Assembly: GCA_009733575.1 (NCBI GenBank)
Contig: ML769495.1
Location: 117,640-181,639, forward strand
Length of the DNA stretch: 64,000 bases
Direction: 5' to 3'
Origin: Gymnopus androsaceus JB14
Lineage: Eukaryota > Basidiomycota > Agaricomycetes > Agaricales > Omphalotaceae
In this document: positions 44,316 to 55,191 of the stretch, in pieces
How the letters are laid out: each line of letters starts with the position of its first letter
Numbering within the stretch: the stretch's first letter is position 1
Made by a program: the position numbers and the translations under genes
The notes under the pieces: generated by a model
The model's database searches: none
The model's input: the letters and a program-made list of their open reading frames with translations, nothing else
What the model was told of the DNA's origin: nothing

Positions 44316-45242
44316 CAAAGGCAAATGTTTACGCTAGAATCTACTAACATCAATACTGTATCATCTTCCGGAGAAAAATATGAGCTAAAAGGTCGAAGAC
44401 CTTCCCATTGCTGAGTGTTGAAATGATGCAGTTCCTGGTCTTGTCTAGCAACCGAGTCAATTGGAGCGATTTGTAGTACAATCGCAAAATTTGGCTGCAT
44501 CCCGATGAATAAGTTGTATCACTTTTGATATCGGCTTTATTGCGGAAAGAGATATAAGTATGGTCAATGCTAGTGCGTGCGGATGTCTCGGGGGCGATGG
44601 TTAAATAACGCTTCAAGCTACTCACATTGCGCCCCGCGCGCGACTACACTGGGGACAGGTAGCGCACAAACATTGAAGAGAAGAATAGAGAACAAAAATC
44701 CAAAGGTAAGGACGAGGGAGTTGGTAGTGAAGTAATTGGACATGTCGAACACGTTGGAGCCTTAGCTTTAGAGACGTGCGTTGGGTTGAATCCACGATAT
44801 TCAGACGAGATTGATCTGGGAATAGCAGCAGAATGATTGCATGAATTGCGCAGGGTAGTTGAATTTGAGTTGAATGAATTTTTATATTTTTGGCTGGAGG
44901 CGGTCAAAGCTCGCGGAGGCGAAGGAAACATCAGGCACTCTCGTTTCGAGTGAATATGGCATACTACACTAGTTATTGCGCCAATGAACCGGTTTCGGTT
45001 TTGTTCGTGCTTTATCTGACCAGTAGTTAATGAGAAAAAAAAACAAAAGATGGACTGAAAGGAGATCAGGTCAACGTTCGATAATTTTAGGAGACTTAAT
45101 AATCATCCATAGCTATTAGTATGCTACAATAAAAATTTAGCAGTTCACAAAGTTCAAAAAGTCGACAAAGGTCAATGTAAAGCCAACGTATTTCTAGAAA
45201 GAAAGGTAGGTCTCAGTCCTGATAGGCTACAAATTACGTTTA

Positions 45243-46581
45243 TTATGTCTGCGAAATTCCGAACTTTGTCAGATCACCGGCAAGAAATTTTGTGACCTCC
45301 CTAGAACACACAATCGTCGTAACATCATTGGACCCTTCCACAAAGGACTCCCTCCAACAGGTATCTTCTATTTCCTTGAACAAGGCAAAGCGCATGGCTT
45401 CATCTTCCACCAATTCCTGAATGGCCCCTTTGATTTCGGCTACGGTTAGGCCAACCACATCGGCGTAGCAACGAAACATTGTGCAGTCGATCAAGCCCAG
45501 GCAGTCCACAATCCTCTTCGCCGGCGCATGGTGGTCCCGAATCCCACTTCCCATAACAATCAAATTTGGTCGACGCAGCCCATATCCCCCGAACACCACC
45601 AAAACATTCCTGTAAAACATATCTTCGATAATATCTTCCACAACTGTTAATTTTCCTGGTGGTGCATTCAAGAGAGGAGCGTCGTAGTTGTCAACAGTTA
45701 TGATGGTTTTATAATCAGACCGTCTCTGTAGTTAATAGTGAGACAAGAATGATAGCAAAAGAAAACAACTTACTGGTATATAATGACACATCTGCGTCAT
45801 AGAAAGTTGGGAAGGATCATCAATTGGAAAAAGGCCTAGCATCCCCTTCTCAGAATATTTGCTGATGTATTTTTCCAGTGCACCTCTGATTTCGGACATC
45901 AACCGATCACGAAAACCTGCCTCTGTAAACGTATCTGAAGCTCCGGGGTTGAGAAGGTTGCCGAAATCAAAATGGAGTATGAGGTAGTTTGCTCGATGTA
46001 TCGCAGCGTATGAGGTTTTGGTGTTTTCGGGCGAGAAATATTTGAGATTCTTATCGCTGTCGCTGCGCGAATCGCGAACTACATCGCAGAACTGACCCAG
46101 CTCTTTGAGAAAAGTCGTCTTCCCAAAGCCGGCTGGGCGATGTAAAAGCATCCCTCTATAACGAAATGCGAGTCCCATAGAAATCTCTGATTTAGAATCT
46201 TTAATCGGAATACGGGCAGCAACGCTCTACAGGAACAGATTAGATCCGAGAAATGAATGGTATTATATGCATACTCACTGTCGACGACTCCCACAACGGT
46301 TGAAGGTTATGCGGCGAGATAAAATCGGTACTCTGATTACGCGGGAGCGCATCAAGGCCCTGAGCAGCCGCAGTTGAGGTGCGCGGAGCTGAATCTTTGT
46401 TCAACGTTGCAACTAAAGGATAATTGGAGATGAAGTGACCCACGATATGTAGATATGAACGATTTGCGTCGAAATCTAAGCTTTGCCCCCAATCCAAGCC
46501 CTGCCAGAGCCTTGCGCATCGAGCGTGAGGGAAAGTAACCTTTCTTAGCATTTTTACTAGGCGGTAAACCAGAGTGTACAT
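45243..46581 (-). CDS. AAA-ATPase-like protein
   Basis: Exons 46279-46581, 45774-46226 and 45243-45725 join in phase to 412 residues. The P loop reads RGMLLHRPAGFGKTTFLKEL, close to the RPRRFGKS-type Walker A of the AAA-ATPase-like family (Pfam AAA-ATPase_like). The acidic strand is KTIITVDNYDAPLLN, matching the family's 'hxIDEYDxPL' signature with Asn in place of the catalytic-type Glu. MCHYIPRRSDYK links the two. The C-terminal part (FYRNVLVVFGGYGLRRPNLI, VGLTVAEIKGAIQELVEDE) is also family-like. Many members are fused to a PD-(D/E)XK nuclease domain; none is seen here. The gene lies in the DNA that separates the two halves of a tRNA-Asp gene. The start could be a nearby ATG in the same frame (46548). 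Confidence 0.75.
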
Positions 46582-46993
46582 CGCTGGACGACATGGTGGT
46601 AGTGTTTTTGGTTCTTACAGTTACGTGACATAGTTCATTGTTCGTTAACTCGTTTGTTGTACCGCGCCGTACGTGCCGGAACGCGCTAATCATTGTGCCG
46701 TGTGCGCCGTGTGCGCGCTAATTTGGGGATCCATGACCAGTGCGGAAAATGCCTTGACGCAGAGTGAAGCTGATCGATATAGCTTCCAGTCACCAGTGGC
46801 CAGGGTCTCAGAGGTTCGCGACCAGCGCTACTGTAAGTGGAGACAATGTCGGTAAAGTTTGAAATGTGACACTGATTAACCAGACTGCAGAAAAGAACGA
46901 AGCGCAACGAATCTTGTTTTAAATTTGAGAGTAGGTCGACGCGGTTAGGCATAGCTGAGCAAAGTGAAGAAGGAAAGAAGAATATAGAATACA

Positions 46994-47032
46994 TTTGACG
47001 AGCGCGTGTACTAACCGATATACTACCAGGGA
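46994..47032 (-). pseudogene. 5' half of the split tRNA-Asp gene
   Basis: TGACGAGCGCGTGTACTAAC and CGATATACTACCAGGGA match the acceptor, D arm, 5' anticodon stem and anticodon of the intact tRNA-Asp with one mismatch. Orientation is the same as the 3' half at 44281, so a single gene has been separated at its intron by 2678 bp. Confidence 0.75.
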
Positions 47033-47530
47033 TGTCTTTGGAGTAAGCAATACTTTACCAACTTCGAAAGATATTCAATCATGGTTGTCGGAGCGAGGGC
47101 TTTGGCTGTGACAGTAAAATTGAATGAACAAAGTATGATATACTGAATTTTGAACCTACAGAAACCTACCAGCTCTGTACCCTATATCCTCAGTTTCACT
47201 GTCCGATGTCTACCGAGTCCCTCGTGAAATTTAGAAAGAGAAAACCCCTCGAAGAGGGAGATTATAATTAACTTAAACTCACCGACTATAGGCTCGAATC
47301 GCAATGAACAAAGCTTACCGATACGTGTCTTGAATCAAGGACAGATAGACGGTTTCGAAGCTGCTAGTGCTCCGAGGTACTTCAATGTGCGTCAAAGGAC
47401 CCATCGACCCGTTCGAATGATTTGAACAACCGTCCTGTAAGCAAAAACTCACACAAACCGCATCCAAAAAAAAATTTGAGGTAGACGTCTGTAGAAAATC
47501 ATCATCATTTCTTCATCCTCCTAAACATCT
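47033..47530. other. Intergenic, no gene seen
   Basis: No coding sequence or repeat recognised. Confidence 0.4.
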
Positions 47531-47627
47531 AAAATTGGAATCGAACCCACGTTGGTTTTCTCAATTCAACGACAAGCGTGATCATGCCGAGTACCAAAGT
47601 ACTTAACCGATATGCTACGAGGAAGGT
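47531..47627 (-). pseudogene. Degenerate tRNA-Asp-like sequence
   Basis: The minus strand shows a CTCGTAGCATATCGGTTAAG D-arm-like region, ACGCTTGTCGTT around a GTC anticodon, an intron-like insert, and GTGGGTTCGATTCCAAT in place of the T arm. The acceptor stem no longer pairs. It is probably a decayed relative of the other two tRNA-Asp genes. Confidence 0.45.
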
Positions 47628-47847
47628 GCTTGGGCAAACAATACCTTTTCCAAGTCCTCGTCCGAAAAGTCAAGCGTAAAATTATTACCATCAGTATTAT
47701 GAATTGACCGGCTAGATGGGAAGGCCTATTGACAAAATTGGCAAGCTCGCATGCCGTACTGGGCCCGAGTCTGAGTACATTGGTCCTTTGTCAAATCCAA
47801 TACTCTAGTCTCTAGGCAATTATAATTTGAAGGAGGCTCATGGCGAG

Positions 47848-48244
47848 TCCACCTGATATTACCCAATGATGCTAAGTATACATATGATTGATCGGAGTGT
47901 CTTTGCTATGTAAACATAGCGTTAAGGGCTAGATCGTACATTTAACGAAATACACCAAATGTCTACTAATTATAATAGCCAATAAACTGAGGCCCAGGGG
48001 TTAAGGAGACTGGAGGTGCGGGTAGGTGCAGGTATGCCCGAGTCCTCTGAGGGCGCATGTCACATTCCTTCCCGCTCCCGAAGGCGGGGTAGGTGCGGGT
48101 ATGCCCGAGTCCTCTGAGGGCGCATGTCACATGCTCGGATATTCCTTCCCGCTCCCGAAGGCGGCTGATGTGACAGTTGAGCTCATTGTCCGGAGACGAT
48201 GAGCTCGTATATACAGCTATATAATACATAAAAAATCACTAAAA
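47848..48244 (+). repeat. Left terminal inverted repeat of the KDZ element
   Basis: It matches the complement of 62108-62444 along its whole length: AATGATGCTAAGTATACAT, GTCTACTAATTATAATAGCC, GCCCAGGGGTTAAGGAGACT, TTCCTTCCCGCTCCCGAAGG and GATGAGCTCGTATATACAGC. The left copy is longer because a ~73-bp segment (GGGTATGCCCGAGTCCTCTG to CCCGAAGGCGG) is present twice in tandem at 48029-48172. Several differences from the right copy are C-to-T or G-to-A at CpG. Confidence 0.92.
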
Positions 48245-48377
48245 TATGCACAAAAAAGCTATAGATCAGAGCTACAGTGAAGTATCGATACTGTAAATGT
48301 TGTAGTCCCTCTATAGCGAAATGTAGGGTGAAATGTAGGGTAAACAAAGTGAGCAAGGTTGAACGACGAACGATTCA

Positions 48378-51050
48378 TCAATCAGCTTCGCTATCGCTAT
48401 CGCTGTCATCATCGTTACTGCCAAAAAGGAGATCCGCACATTCAAGATGCTTTCCACCTTCAAGGCTCCCGGCACTCCCTCCTATGTCGTCCCTGTCCAG
48501 CAAGCCCCCATCATCGTCGTAGTCGTCATCGTCGTTGTCATCGTCGCAGTCGTTGTCGAAGCGGGAAGGCTGGTCGCCACCACCAAGGAGCAGGTCTTCC
48601 GTGTCCTCTTCATCGTCTACTTGTAGTTTCATTGCTATCTTCTTCAAGCTCTTCCTCCCGCTACTCTTCTGCTTCTCCTTTCCCTTGGACGGACCAGGTT
48701 TTCCTACAGAGGCGCTGATGACTTGCTTGACAACTTTTTTGGCGGTGCGCCCCTTCTTCTTAGGCCTTGGTTCCTCCTCCTCTTCATCGTCTTCCTCCAC
48801 AACTTTCTTCCGCTTAGTTGACGTCCTATGTACCCCTCCCTTATCCGATCGCTCCTTCCTCTGCTTCCCCTGGCGTCGATCATCTGCCGTTACTTGCTCA
48901 TGGGCCGCTACTTGCTTATTGCTCATCTTGTACCAAAACGCCTCCCCTGTCCTCCAAGCCTCGTGAACAGCCTTCAGATCATCAAGCTCCTCTATAGCAG
49001 AGGGAGCTTGCATCTCAACTCCTTTGGGCCACCCGCTGATGTTGACTTTGAGGGCTGAGACAATGTCGACATCGAAGTTCCGGTAGTTCATTTTGATGGT
49101 CTCTTTTCCTGTAATTTGGCCTTTACCAAGTCAGAGGATTCCGAAGGTTCAATGTAGAGGAAAAACTTACGGAGTCCCTCCACGATATAATGACGAGTTG
49201 CTTTCACCATCTCTGTCTTGTAAAGAGGCCGGGTACCCACTGTAAAAAGAAGCTTTGATACTCTGAAAGGTAGATATAGGAAACACGTACTGTGGTTGTA
49301 AGAAGTTACAAAGCTTTCGAAGAGGCATAGAATCTCCCAAACACTCTTGCGAAAGTACTTTGTGAAAAAGTCCGCGACTGGCCCGCCGCCAATAATCGTG
49401 GGTTGAATGGATGAGTCGTAAGCTCCTCTACAGAATATACCAAAGCCACAGAGCGTGCTTCTGTCTCTGAGCTCATGGAACTGCAATACGCTCATTAGAT
49501 CGAGACAACACAGCTGAGAAATCTACGTACCTCCTCTCGGAATCGTTTCAAAAGCTTTCCCGAACGTATCGCCACCGACTTGTTGGAGATACGAGCTACG
49601 GACCTCTTATCTTCTCGTGCGTCTTCCAGCTCCTCCCGGAACACCTTCATCTTCTCTTTGTTACCAAGGCAAGCCATTAGAGTCTTGTCTGCCTTCAGCC
49701 TCCGTTTGACTTCGCCAATTTTATGCCGTGAGCCTTTCGGTAGCCCTAAAGCATGGAGTTGAACGTTAACTCAGGGTGAGAAACAAACAGAAAAGCTTAC
49801 CGTCGTTCAACTCTTTCGATTTTGCGTGCACCAAGGCATCCATGTCCGTCATTTCCCTTTTCTTTCGCAAACGAGGTGATGATCCTAGCAACTTTTTCAA
49901 CCTCTCAACCTTATAGTCATGCTTGGCTGCAATAGCTGCCAGAGCTTTTTCCGTCATTTCGCGCCATTCATCCAGGTCCTTCATAATTTCCTTCCGCTTC
50001 AAAGCATTGGCCTGCCTAGCCAAGTTCCCTTCTTGGCGACCACATCCAGCCTTGACTGATGATGAATCTTTTTGGGGCCGCCGCTCTTCATCTTCCCAGT
50101 CACTCTCGTTATCCTCAGGCAGCATCCGCGCCATGATTAAGGTGACCAGCTCCCGTTTCCCCAGCACCAGTATCGGTAGCGCTTACACCAGCAGCAGCAG
50201 CAGCGGAGAAAATAGGCTGACCCGGCAACGGAGGAACACCGTTTTCTGGAGTATGGGACCGAGGCGTATGAGTTGGGGAAAGTGGTGCTCGAACGGTGGC
50301 AGGTGCCGATGAACATGGGATTTGCTGATAGAGACGTAGGGGCTGTGAGAAGCTGGTGCTGGAGATGCTGTAGATCTAGACAAGTTGGGACTTGCCGATC
50401 GAGCTGTAGAAGTGAGAGAAACTGGCCCAGGGAATGCCGTAGATGTAGGACAAACGGGGGCCCAAGATTGGGCCAATTCCAGGGGTGCAGGTGCTCCAAC
50501 AGGCTCTGGATCTTCTCCAAGAGCCAGGACCTTCCAATGCAGCAGAGCTACTTTGCTTGGCCTGGCTGTTGTTCATCATGGAGGCCAGGGACATGCCCCG
50601 AGAAGACATCTGAAAGCTGGGCCTCTGTGAAATAGGCTGAGATGAAGGCGGAAGAGCTTCGTGTGGAGTAGGAGTTCCATTTCTACTTCCGGGAAGAGTC
50701 GACGTGTCAACGGGGTAACCAACTTGGGGTGTATCCCATGTGAGAATCACAGGAGCAGGGGCTACGACAGGAGGACAGGCTATGGCAGGAGGACGAGCTA
50801 CGGCAGGAGGACGAGCATGCTCAAAATCCTGCTGTGCATTTGAACGATTCTGTATAGTCTGTCTGTTAGACGACGCGTTCACAACAAAAGGAGATGCGTG
50901 ACCACCAGAAAGCAACGCAGCACCTCTCCGGGCAGGAAAAGGTGAGTGAGTGCCGTCATTCGCAGCAAATTGGCTGGGATTTCCAGTAGGTAGATGGTGT
51001 ATGGCTTGCTGCCGAGGATGAGTTATAGGATGCTGCTTAGACAGAGCGGA
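48378..51050 (-). pseudogene. Companion gene of the KDZ element, 5'-truncated copy
   Basis: Function unknown. This copy retains the 3' part. Conserved blocks are DMDALVHAKSKEL, MACLGNKEKMKVFREELEDA, FHELRDRSTLCGFGIFCRGA, SVWEILCLFESFVTSYNH, EMVKATRHYIVEGLRKFFLY and MNYRNFDVDIVSALKVNISG with WPKGVEMQAPSAIEEL. The C-terminal ~200 residues carry basic clusters (PKKKGRTAKK) and a run of Asp/Glu/Ser to the stop at 48378. That layout suggests a nuclear, chromatin- or DNA-associated protein, but this is inference. The 5' end is lost at 51049, where retrotransposon sequence begins. A one-base difference from the other copy near 50310 shifts the frame, so this copy is broken internally too. Confidence 0.65.
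48984..51049. repeat. 2.05-kb direct repeat, left copy (partner 52666-54709)
   Basis: Nearly identical to 52666-54709 in the same orientation, covering the middle of the companion gene. The partner is 22 bases shorter, mainly through a missing GCTATGGCAGGAGGACGA-type unit. Each copy is joined at one side to different foreign sequence. Confidence 0.93.
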
Positions 51051-51772
51051 AAAAAAGAGAGAGGAATAATCCTTCGTTTAACCGGAGCCCAGCCAACTTT
51101 GACTCCTCCGTCAAACTTCAGGTCTGCGGAAACCTCAGGTATAGGAGGCGGAATAGCGCCGTTACTAGCCATGGTAAGATTTCAAGACGTAAGGATGAGG
51201 TGATGTAGATTTTCGAGTAGTGAGTCTAGACTTCTTGTGTCGTTTCTTCGTAGATAAATTCAGCGGCGGACGGGGCCCATAACCTGTTGAACGAAGTAAG
51301 TAAAATCCTCAGGACGACACACGAATAAAGGTGTCGAAAGACTCGTATATTTAGAAATGATAACTACCTGTTGAACGAAGTAAGTAAAATCTAAGTTTAA
51401 GTAATTAGCTTCGTATGCAGACAGGAAGTATTCGAATAAGCTTACCCTCAGGACGACACACGAACAAAGGTGTCGAAAGACTGAGGGTAGAGGATAGCTA
51501 AAGTCTGTATATAGGTAAAAAGTCCGTAACGACCGATCTTGCGCAGCAAGTCGGTCACCGTAATATGTAACTGAGAGGAAATTTGAATAAGGAGCGTTGA
51601 GAAGTTTAAACAGGTAAAACGTGTATGGAAAGTTGAAACTAAGAAACTAATGAAAAATGGAATCAGATAGAAAGGAAAAACTGAACTTGGTATATGGAAA
51701 CCGGAGGTTGGGATTTCCGGTGGGGCTCGACCAATATCTTACGCTTTGACCGACCCGTCACGTATCTTCAAC
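51050..51772 (-). mobile_element. LTR-retrotransposon fragment (gag start and upstream region)
   Basis: On the minus strand an ATG at 51172 opens MASNGAIPPPIPEVSADLKF, then DGGVKVGW. This resembles the start of Ty1/copia-type Gag proteins. It soon runs into the junction at 51049. To the right, two motifs are each repeated: ACCTGTTGAACGAAGTAAGT (51280, 51366) and CTCAGGACGACACACGAA (51309, 51449). This suggests LTR or leader sequence with an internal duplication. The fragment ends at the N gap. Confidence 0.5.
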
Positions 51773-51797
51773 NNNNNNNNNNNNNNNNNNNNNNNNN
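51773..51797. other. Assembly gap (25 N)
   Basis: A run of 25 N, a conventional placeholder for unknown length. Sequence on its two sides is unrelated. Confidence 1.
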
Positions 51798-52665
51798 TGA
51801 TACGGCTGGATTTTTTCGGCTACAGGCTTTAGAACTGCGCAAGAACCAATAATCCTAGGTTCTGTTTAGTAACAAAACACGGGTCTCAATAAGAGAATTA
51901 TACGTAGGCCCGATGCTGATAGTTAAAATCTACCGAGGACCTATGTTCTACCCAAGAGGTTGCAGAGTAACCGGTATCGCGCAATTGGTACCATTACTTA
52001 ACTTGTGAATGCGCCCTCAATCCAAAGTCCTATGCGCGTATGGTGTAGCAAGTCAAGCTTGTTGGGATACAGTTGCTGACCGAGGCCCAGATAAACGAGC
52101 CACTACCAGTTATACTAGGCAGGTCATCAAAGAGTATACCCAAGGGGATCGAAGTCTTAACGAGGCATCGGCTTCCGCGATACAGGCTCACCGAGGAGTC
52201 TAAACGACACTCAAGTTTTATTAAACGAAGCAAGTGGACCGGGAGATGGGAAGTACCCTAACAGGTGCCCTCAAAGTTGACGCCTTGCTGGAAGCGCCCA
52301 GGCATATAGCCGCGGCAGTCCAACGCGGCCACATGATCCACTTGCCTGGTAGCTACTTCTAGAAACACGGAAGGACCAGGAGTATTTCCTATCCGAGCCT
52401 CAGCGTTTTACCGAGATCCATATGCTACCAGGCATCTAGACTCGAGACCACGCGGAACTAAGAGATAATACCAGTCTCCCATTGGCAAGGAAAAACATAG
52501 AAATTACCTCCGAGGGCTGTTCTGCTAAAGGAACTGGCGAGCCTTGTAAAAAGGCAAATGACTCGATTCGATTCGGACCAAAATCCCAAAAGTCGACCCA
52601 ATCGAGGAAGACAAACGAACGCAGCCAGGAAAACGTCGCCCCAGGCAAAAATCTCTCTTCACAAA
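51798..52665. mobile_element. Unidentified foreign insert fragment right of the gap
   Basis: Has no similarity by eye to the left-hand fragment or to the KDZ element. A plus-strand open stretch ending at the junction (52482-52665) is Lys/Ser/Glu-rich (KNIEITSEGCSAKGTGEPCK) and could be Gag-like. The assignment to a retrotransposon is inferred from its place and from the matching situation across the gap. Confidence 0.35.
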
Positions 52666-54709
52666 AAGCTCCTCTATAGCAGAGGGAGCTTGCATCTCAA
52701 CTCCTTTGGGCCACCCGCTGATGTTGACTTTGAGGGCTGAGACAATGTCGACATTGAAGTTCCGGTAGTTCATTTTGATGGTCTCTTTTCCTGTAATTTG
52801 GCCTTTACCAAGTCAGAGGATTCCGAAGGTTCAATGTAGAGGAAAAACTTACGGAGTCCCTCCACGATATAATGACGAGTTGCTTTCACCATCTCTGTCT
52901 TGTAAAGAGGCTGGGTACCCACTGTAAAAAGAAGCTTTGATACTCTGAAAGGTAGATATAGGAAACACGTACTGTGGTTGTAAGAAGTTACAAAGCTTTT
53001 GAAGAGGCATAGAATCTCCCAAACACTCTTGCGAAAGTACTTTGTGAAAAAGTCCGCGACTGGCCCGCCGCCAATAATCGTGGGTTGAATGGATGAGTCG
53101 TAAGCTCCTCTACAGAATATACCAAAGCCACAGAGCGTGCTTCTGTCTCTGAGCTCATGGAACTGCAATACGCTCATTAGATCGAGACAACACAGCTGAG
53201 AAATCTACGTACCTCCTCTCAGAATCGTTTCAAAAGCTTTCCCAAACGTATTGCCACCGACTTGTTGGAGATACGAGCTACGGACCTCTTATCTTCTCGT
53301 GCGTCTTCCAGCTCCTCCCGGAACACCTTCATCTTCTCTTTGTTACCAAGGCAAGCCATTAGAGTCTTGTCTGCCTTCAGCCTCCATTTGACTTCGCCAA
53401 TTTTATGCCGTGAGCCTTTCGGTAGCCCTAAAGCATGGAGTTGAACGTTAACTCAGGGTGAGAAACAAACAGAAAAGCTTACCGTCGTTCAACTCTTTCG
53501 ATTTTGCGTGCACCAAGGCATCCATGTCCGTCATTTCCCTTTTCTTTCGCAAACGAGGCGATGATCCTAGCAACTTTTTCAACCTCTCAACCTTATAGTC
53601 ATGCTTGGCTGCAATAGCTGCCAGAGCTTTTTCCGTCATTTCGCGCCATTCATCCAGGTCCTTCATAATTTCCTTCCGCTTCAAAGCATTGGCCTGCCTA
53701 GCCAAGTTCCCTTCTTGGCGACCACGTCTAGCCTTGACTGATGATGAATCTTTTTGGGGCCACCGCTCTTCATCTTCCCAGTCACTCTCGTTATCCTCAG
53801 CAGCATCCGCGCCGTGATTAAGGCGACCAGCTCCCGTTTCCCCAGCACCAGTATCGGTAGCGCTTACACCAGCAGCAGCAGCAGCAGAGAAAATAGGCTG
53901 ACCTGGCAATGGAGGAACACTGTTTTCTGGAGTATGGGACCGAGGCGTATGAGTTGGGGAAAGTGGTGCTCAAACGGTGGCAGGTGCCGATGAAATGGGA
54001 TTTGCTGATAGAGACGTAGGGCTGTGAGAAGCTGGTGCTGGAGATGCTGTAGATCTAGACAAGTTGGGACTTGCCGATCGAGCTGTAGGAGTGAGAGAAA
54101 CTGGCCCAGGGAATGCCGTAGATGTAGACAAACGGGGGCCCAAGATTGGGCCAATTCCAGGGGATGCAGGTGCTCCAACAGGCTCTGGATCTTCTCCAAG
54201 AGCAGGACCTTCCAATGCAGCAGAGCTACTTTGCTTGGCCTGGCTGTTGTTCATCATGGAGGCCAGGGACATGCCCCGAGAAGACATCTGAAAGCTGGGC
54301 CTCTGTGAAATAGGCTGAGATGAAGGCGGAAGAGCTTCGTGTGGAGTAGGAGTTCCATTTCTACTTCCGGGAAGAGTCGACGTGTCAACGGGGTAACCAA
54401 CTTGGGGTGTATCCCATGTGAGAATCACAGGAGCAGGGGCTACGACAGGAGGACAGGCTACGGCAGGAGGACGAGCATGCTCAAAATCCTGCTGTGCATT
54501 TGAACGATTCTGTATAGTCTGTCTGTTAGACGACGCGTTCGCAACAAAAGGAGATGCGTGACCGCCAGAAAGCAACGCAGCACCTCTCCGGGCAGGAAAA
54601 GGTGAGTGAGTGCCGTCATTCGCAGCAAATTGGCTGGGATTTCCAGTAGGTAGATGGTGTATGGCTTGCTGCCGAGGATGAGTTATAGGATGCTGCTTAG
54701 ACAGAGCGG
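52666..54709. repeat. 2.05-kb direct repeat, right copy
   Basis: Partner of 48984-51049. Differences seen by eye are mostly transitions at CpG sites, for example 49073 C to 52754 T, 49230 C to 52912 T, 49318 C to 53000 T, 49539 G to 53221 A and 49570 C to 53252 T. A few go the other way. Confidence 0.93.
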
Positions 54710-54998
54710 GTTGAGGCATCGACTGAGAATCAAACGGAGGTGCGTGATGTCTGGAGTCAAAATGTTGCTGTACCCGCTGCTGCTGCTGATATTGTTGTTG
54801 CATATAGAGATGAGACCTGTAGTCTTGCTGAGAATGAACATATGGGGGTGAATGGGAAGGCGGAAAGGTAGAAGGCGGAAAGGTAGATTGCTGAGAGCTA
54901 TGGTGATTTTGCTGGTATGGACCATGATCTTGGTCAGACGGCCAGTAGTTCAGGCCGGTATGAGGATTATAAGACATACTCGACACAAATGAGCCCAA
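52666..54998 (-). pseudogene. Companion gene of the KDZ element, 3'-truncated copy
   Basis: This copy retains the 5' part missing from the other one. The start at 54998 reads MGSFVSSMSYNPHTGLNYW. It continues through a Gln/Pro/Ser-rich disordered region (QQQYQQQQRVQQHF, PPSQPISQRPSFQ-like) of about 340 residues to a TGA at 53970-53972. The other copy has CGA at the same place, so the stop is a CpG transition. Beyond it the same frame continues with PGQPIFSAAAAAGVSATDTG and the conserved middle. It is cut off after APSAIEEL at 52666, where foreign sequence begins. Together the two copies describe one full-length gene of about 900-1000 residues. Confidence 0.65.
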
Positions 54999-55191
54999 AA
55001 AACGGACTTGTAGAAATCAACAAACCAATTGACGCCCAGGCGCTCAAGTCATTGGACTTGCATTGGACCGTTTGTTTGATTTTCACCACCATCTTGCCTT
55101 CTACTACTACGATCATACCTGATACCTCAAAGTAGACGTCTTCAATACTTACTTCTCCTAGAGACTTACTCTTCCATTGACGCCACAGGTC
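54999..55191. promoter_or_regulatory. Shared divergent promoter region, companion gene and hybrid-binding gene
   Basis: Only about 190 bp separate the two oppositely directed start codons. No clear TATA box is seen. The spacing implies shared control of both cargo genes. Confidence 0.35.

Noticed and set aside
48359..48966. Plus-strand Ser/His-rich open frames
   Set aside because: Complement of the acidic tail of the companion gene on the minus strand.
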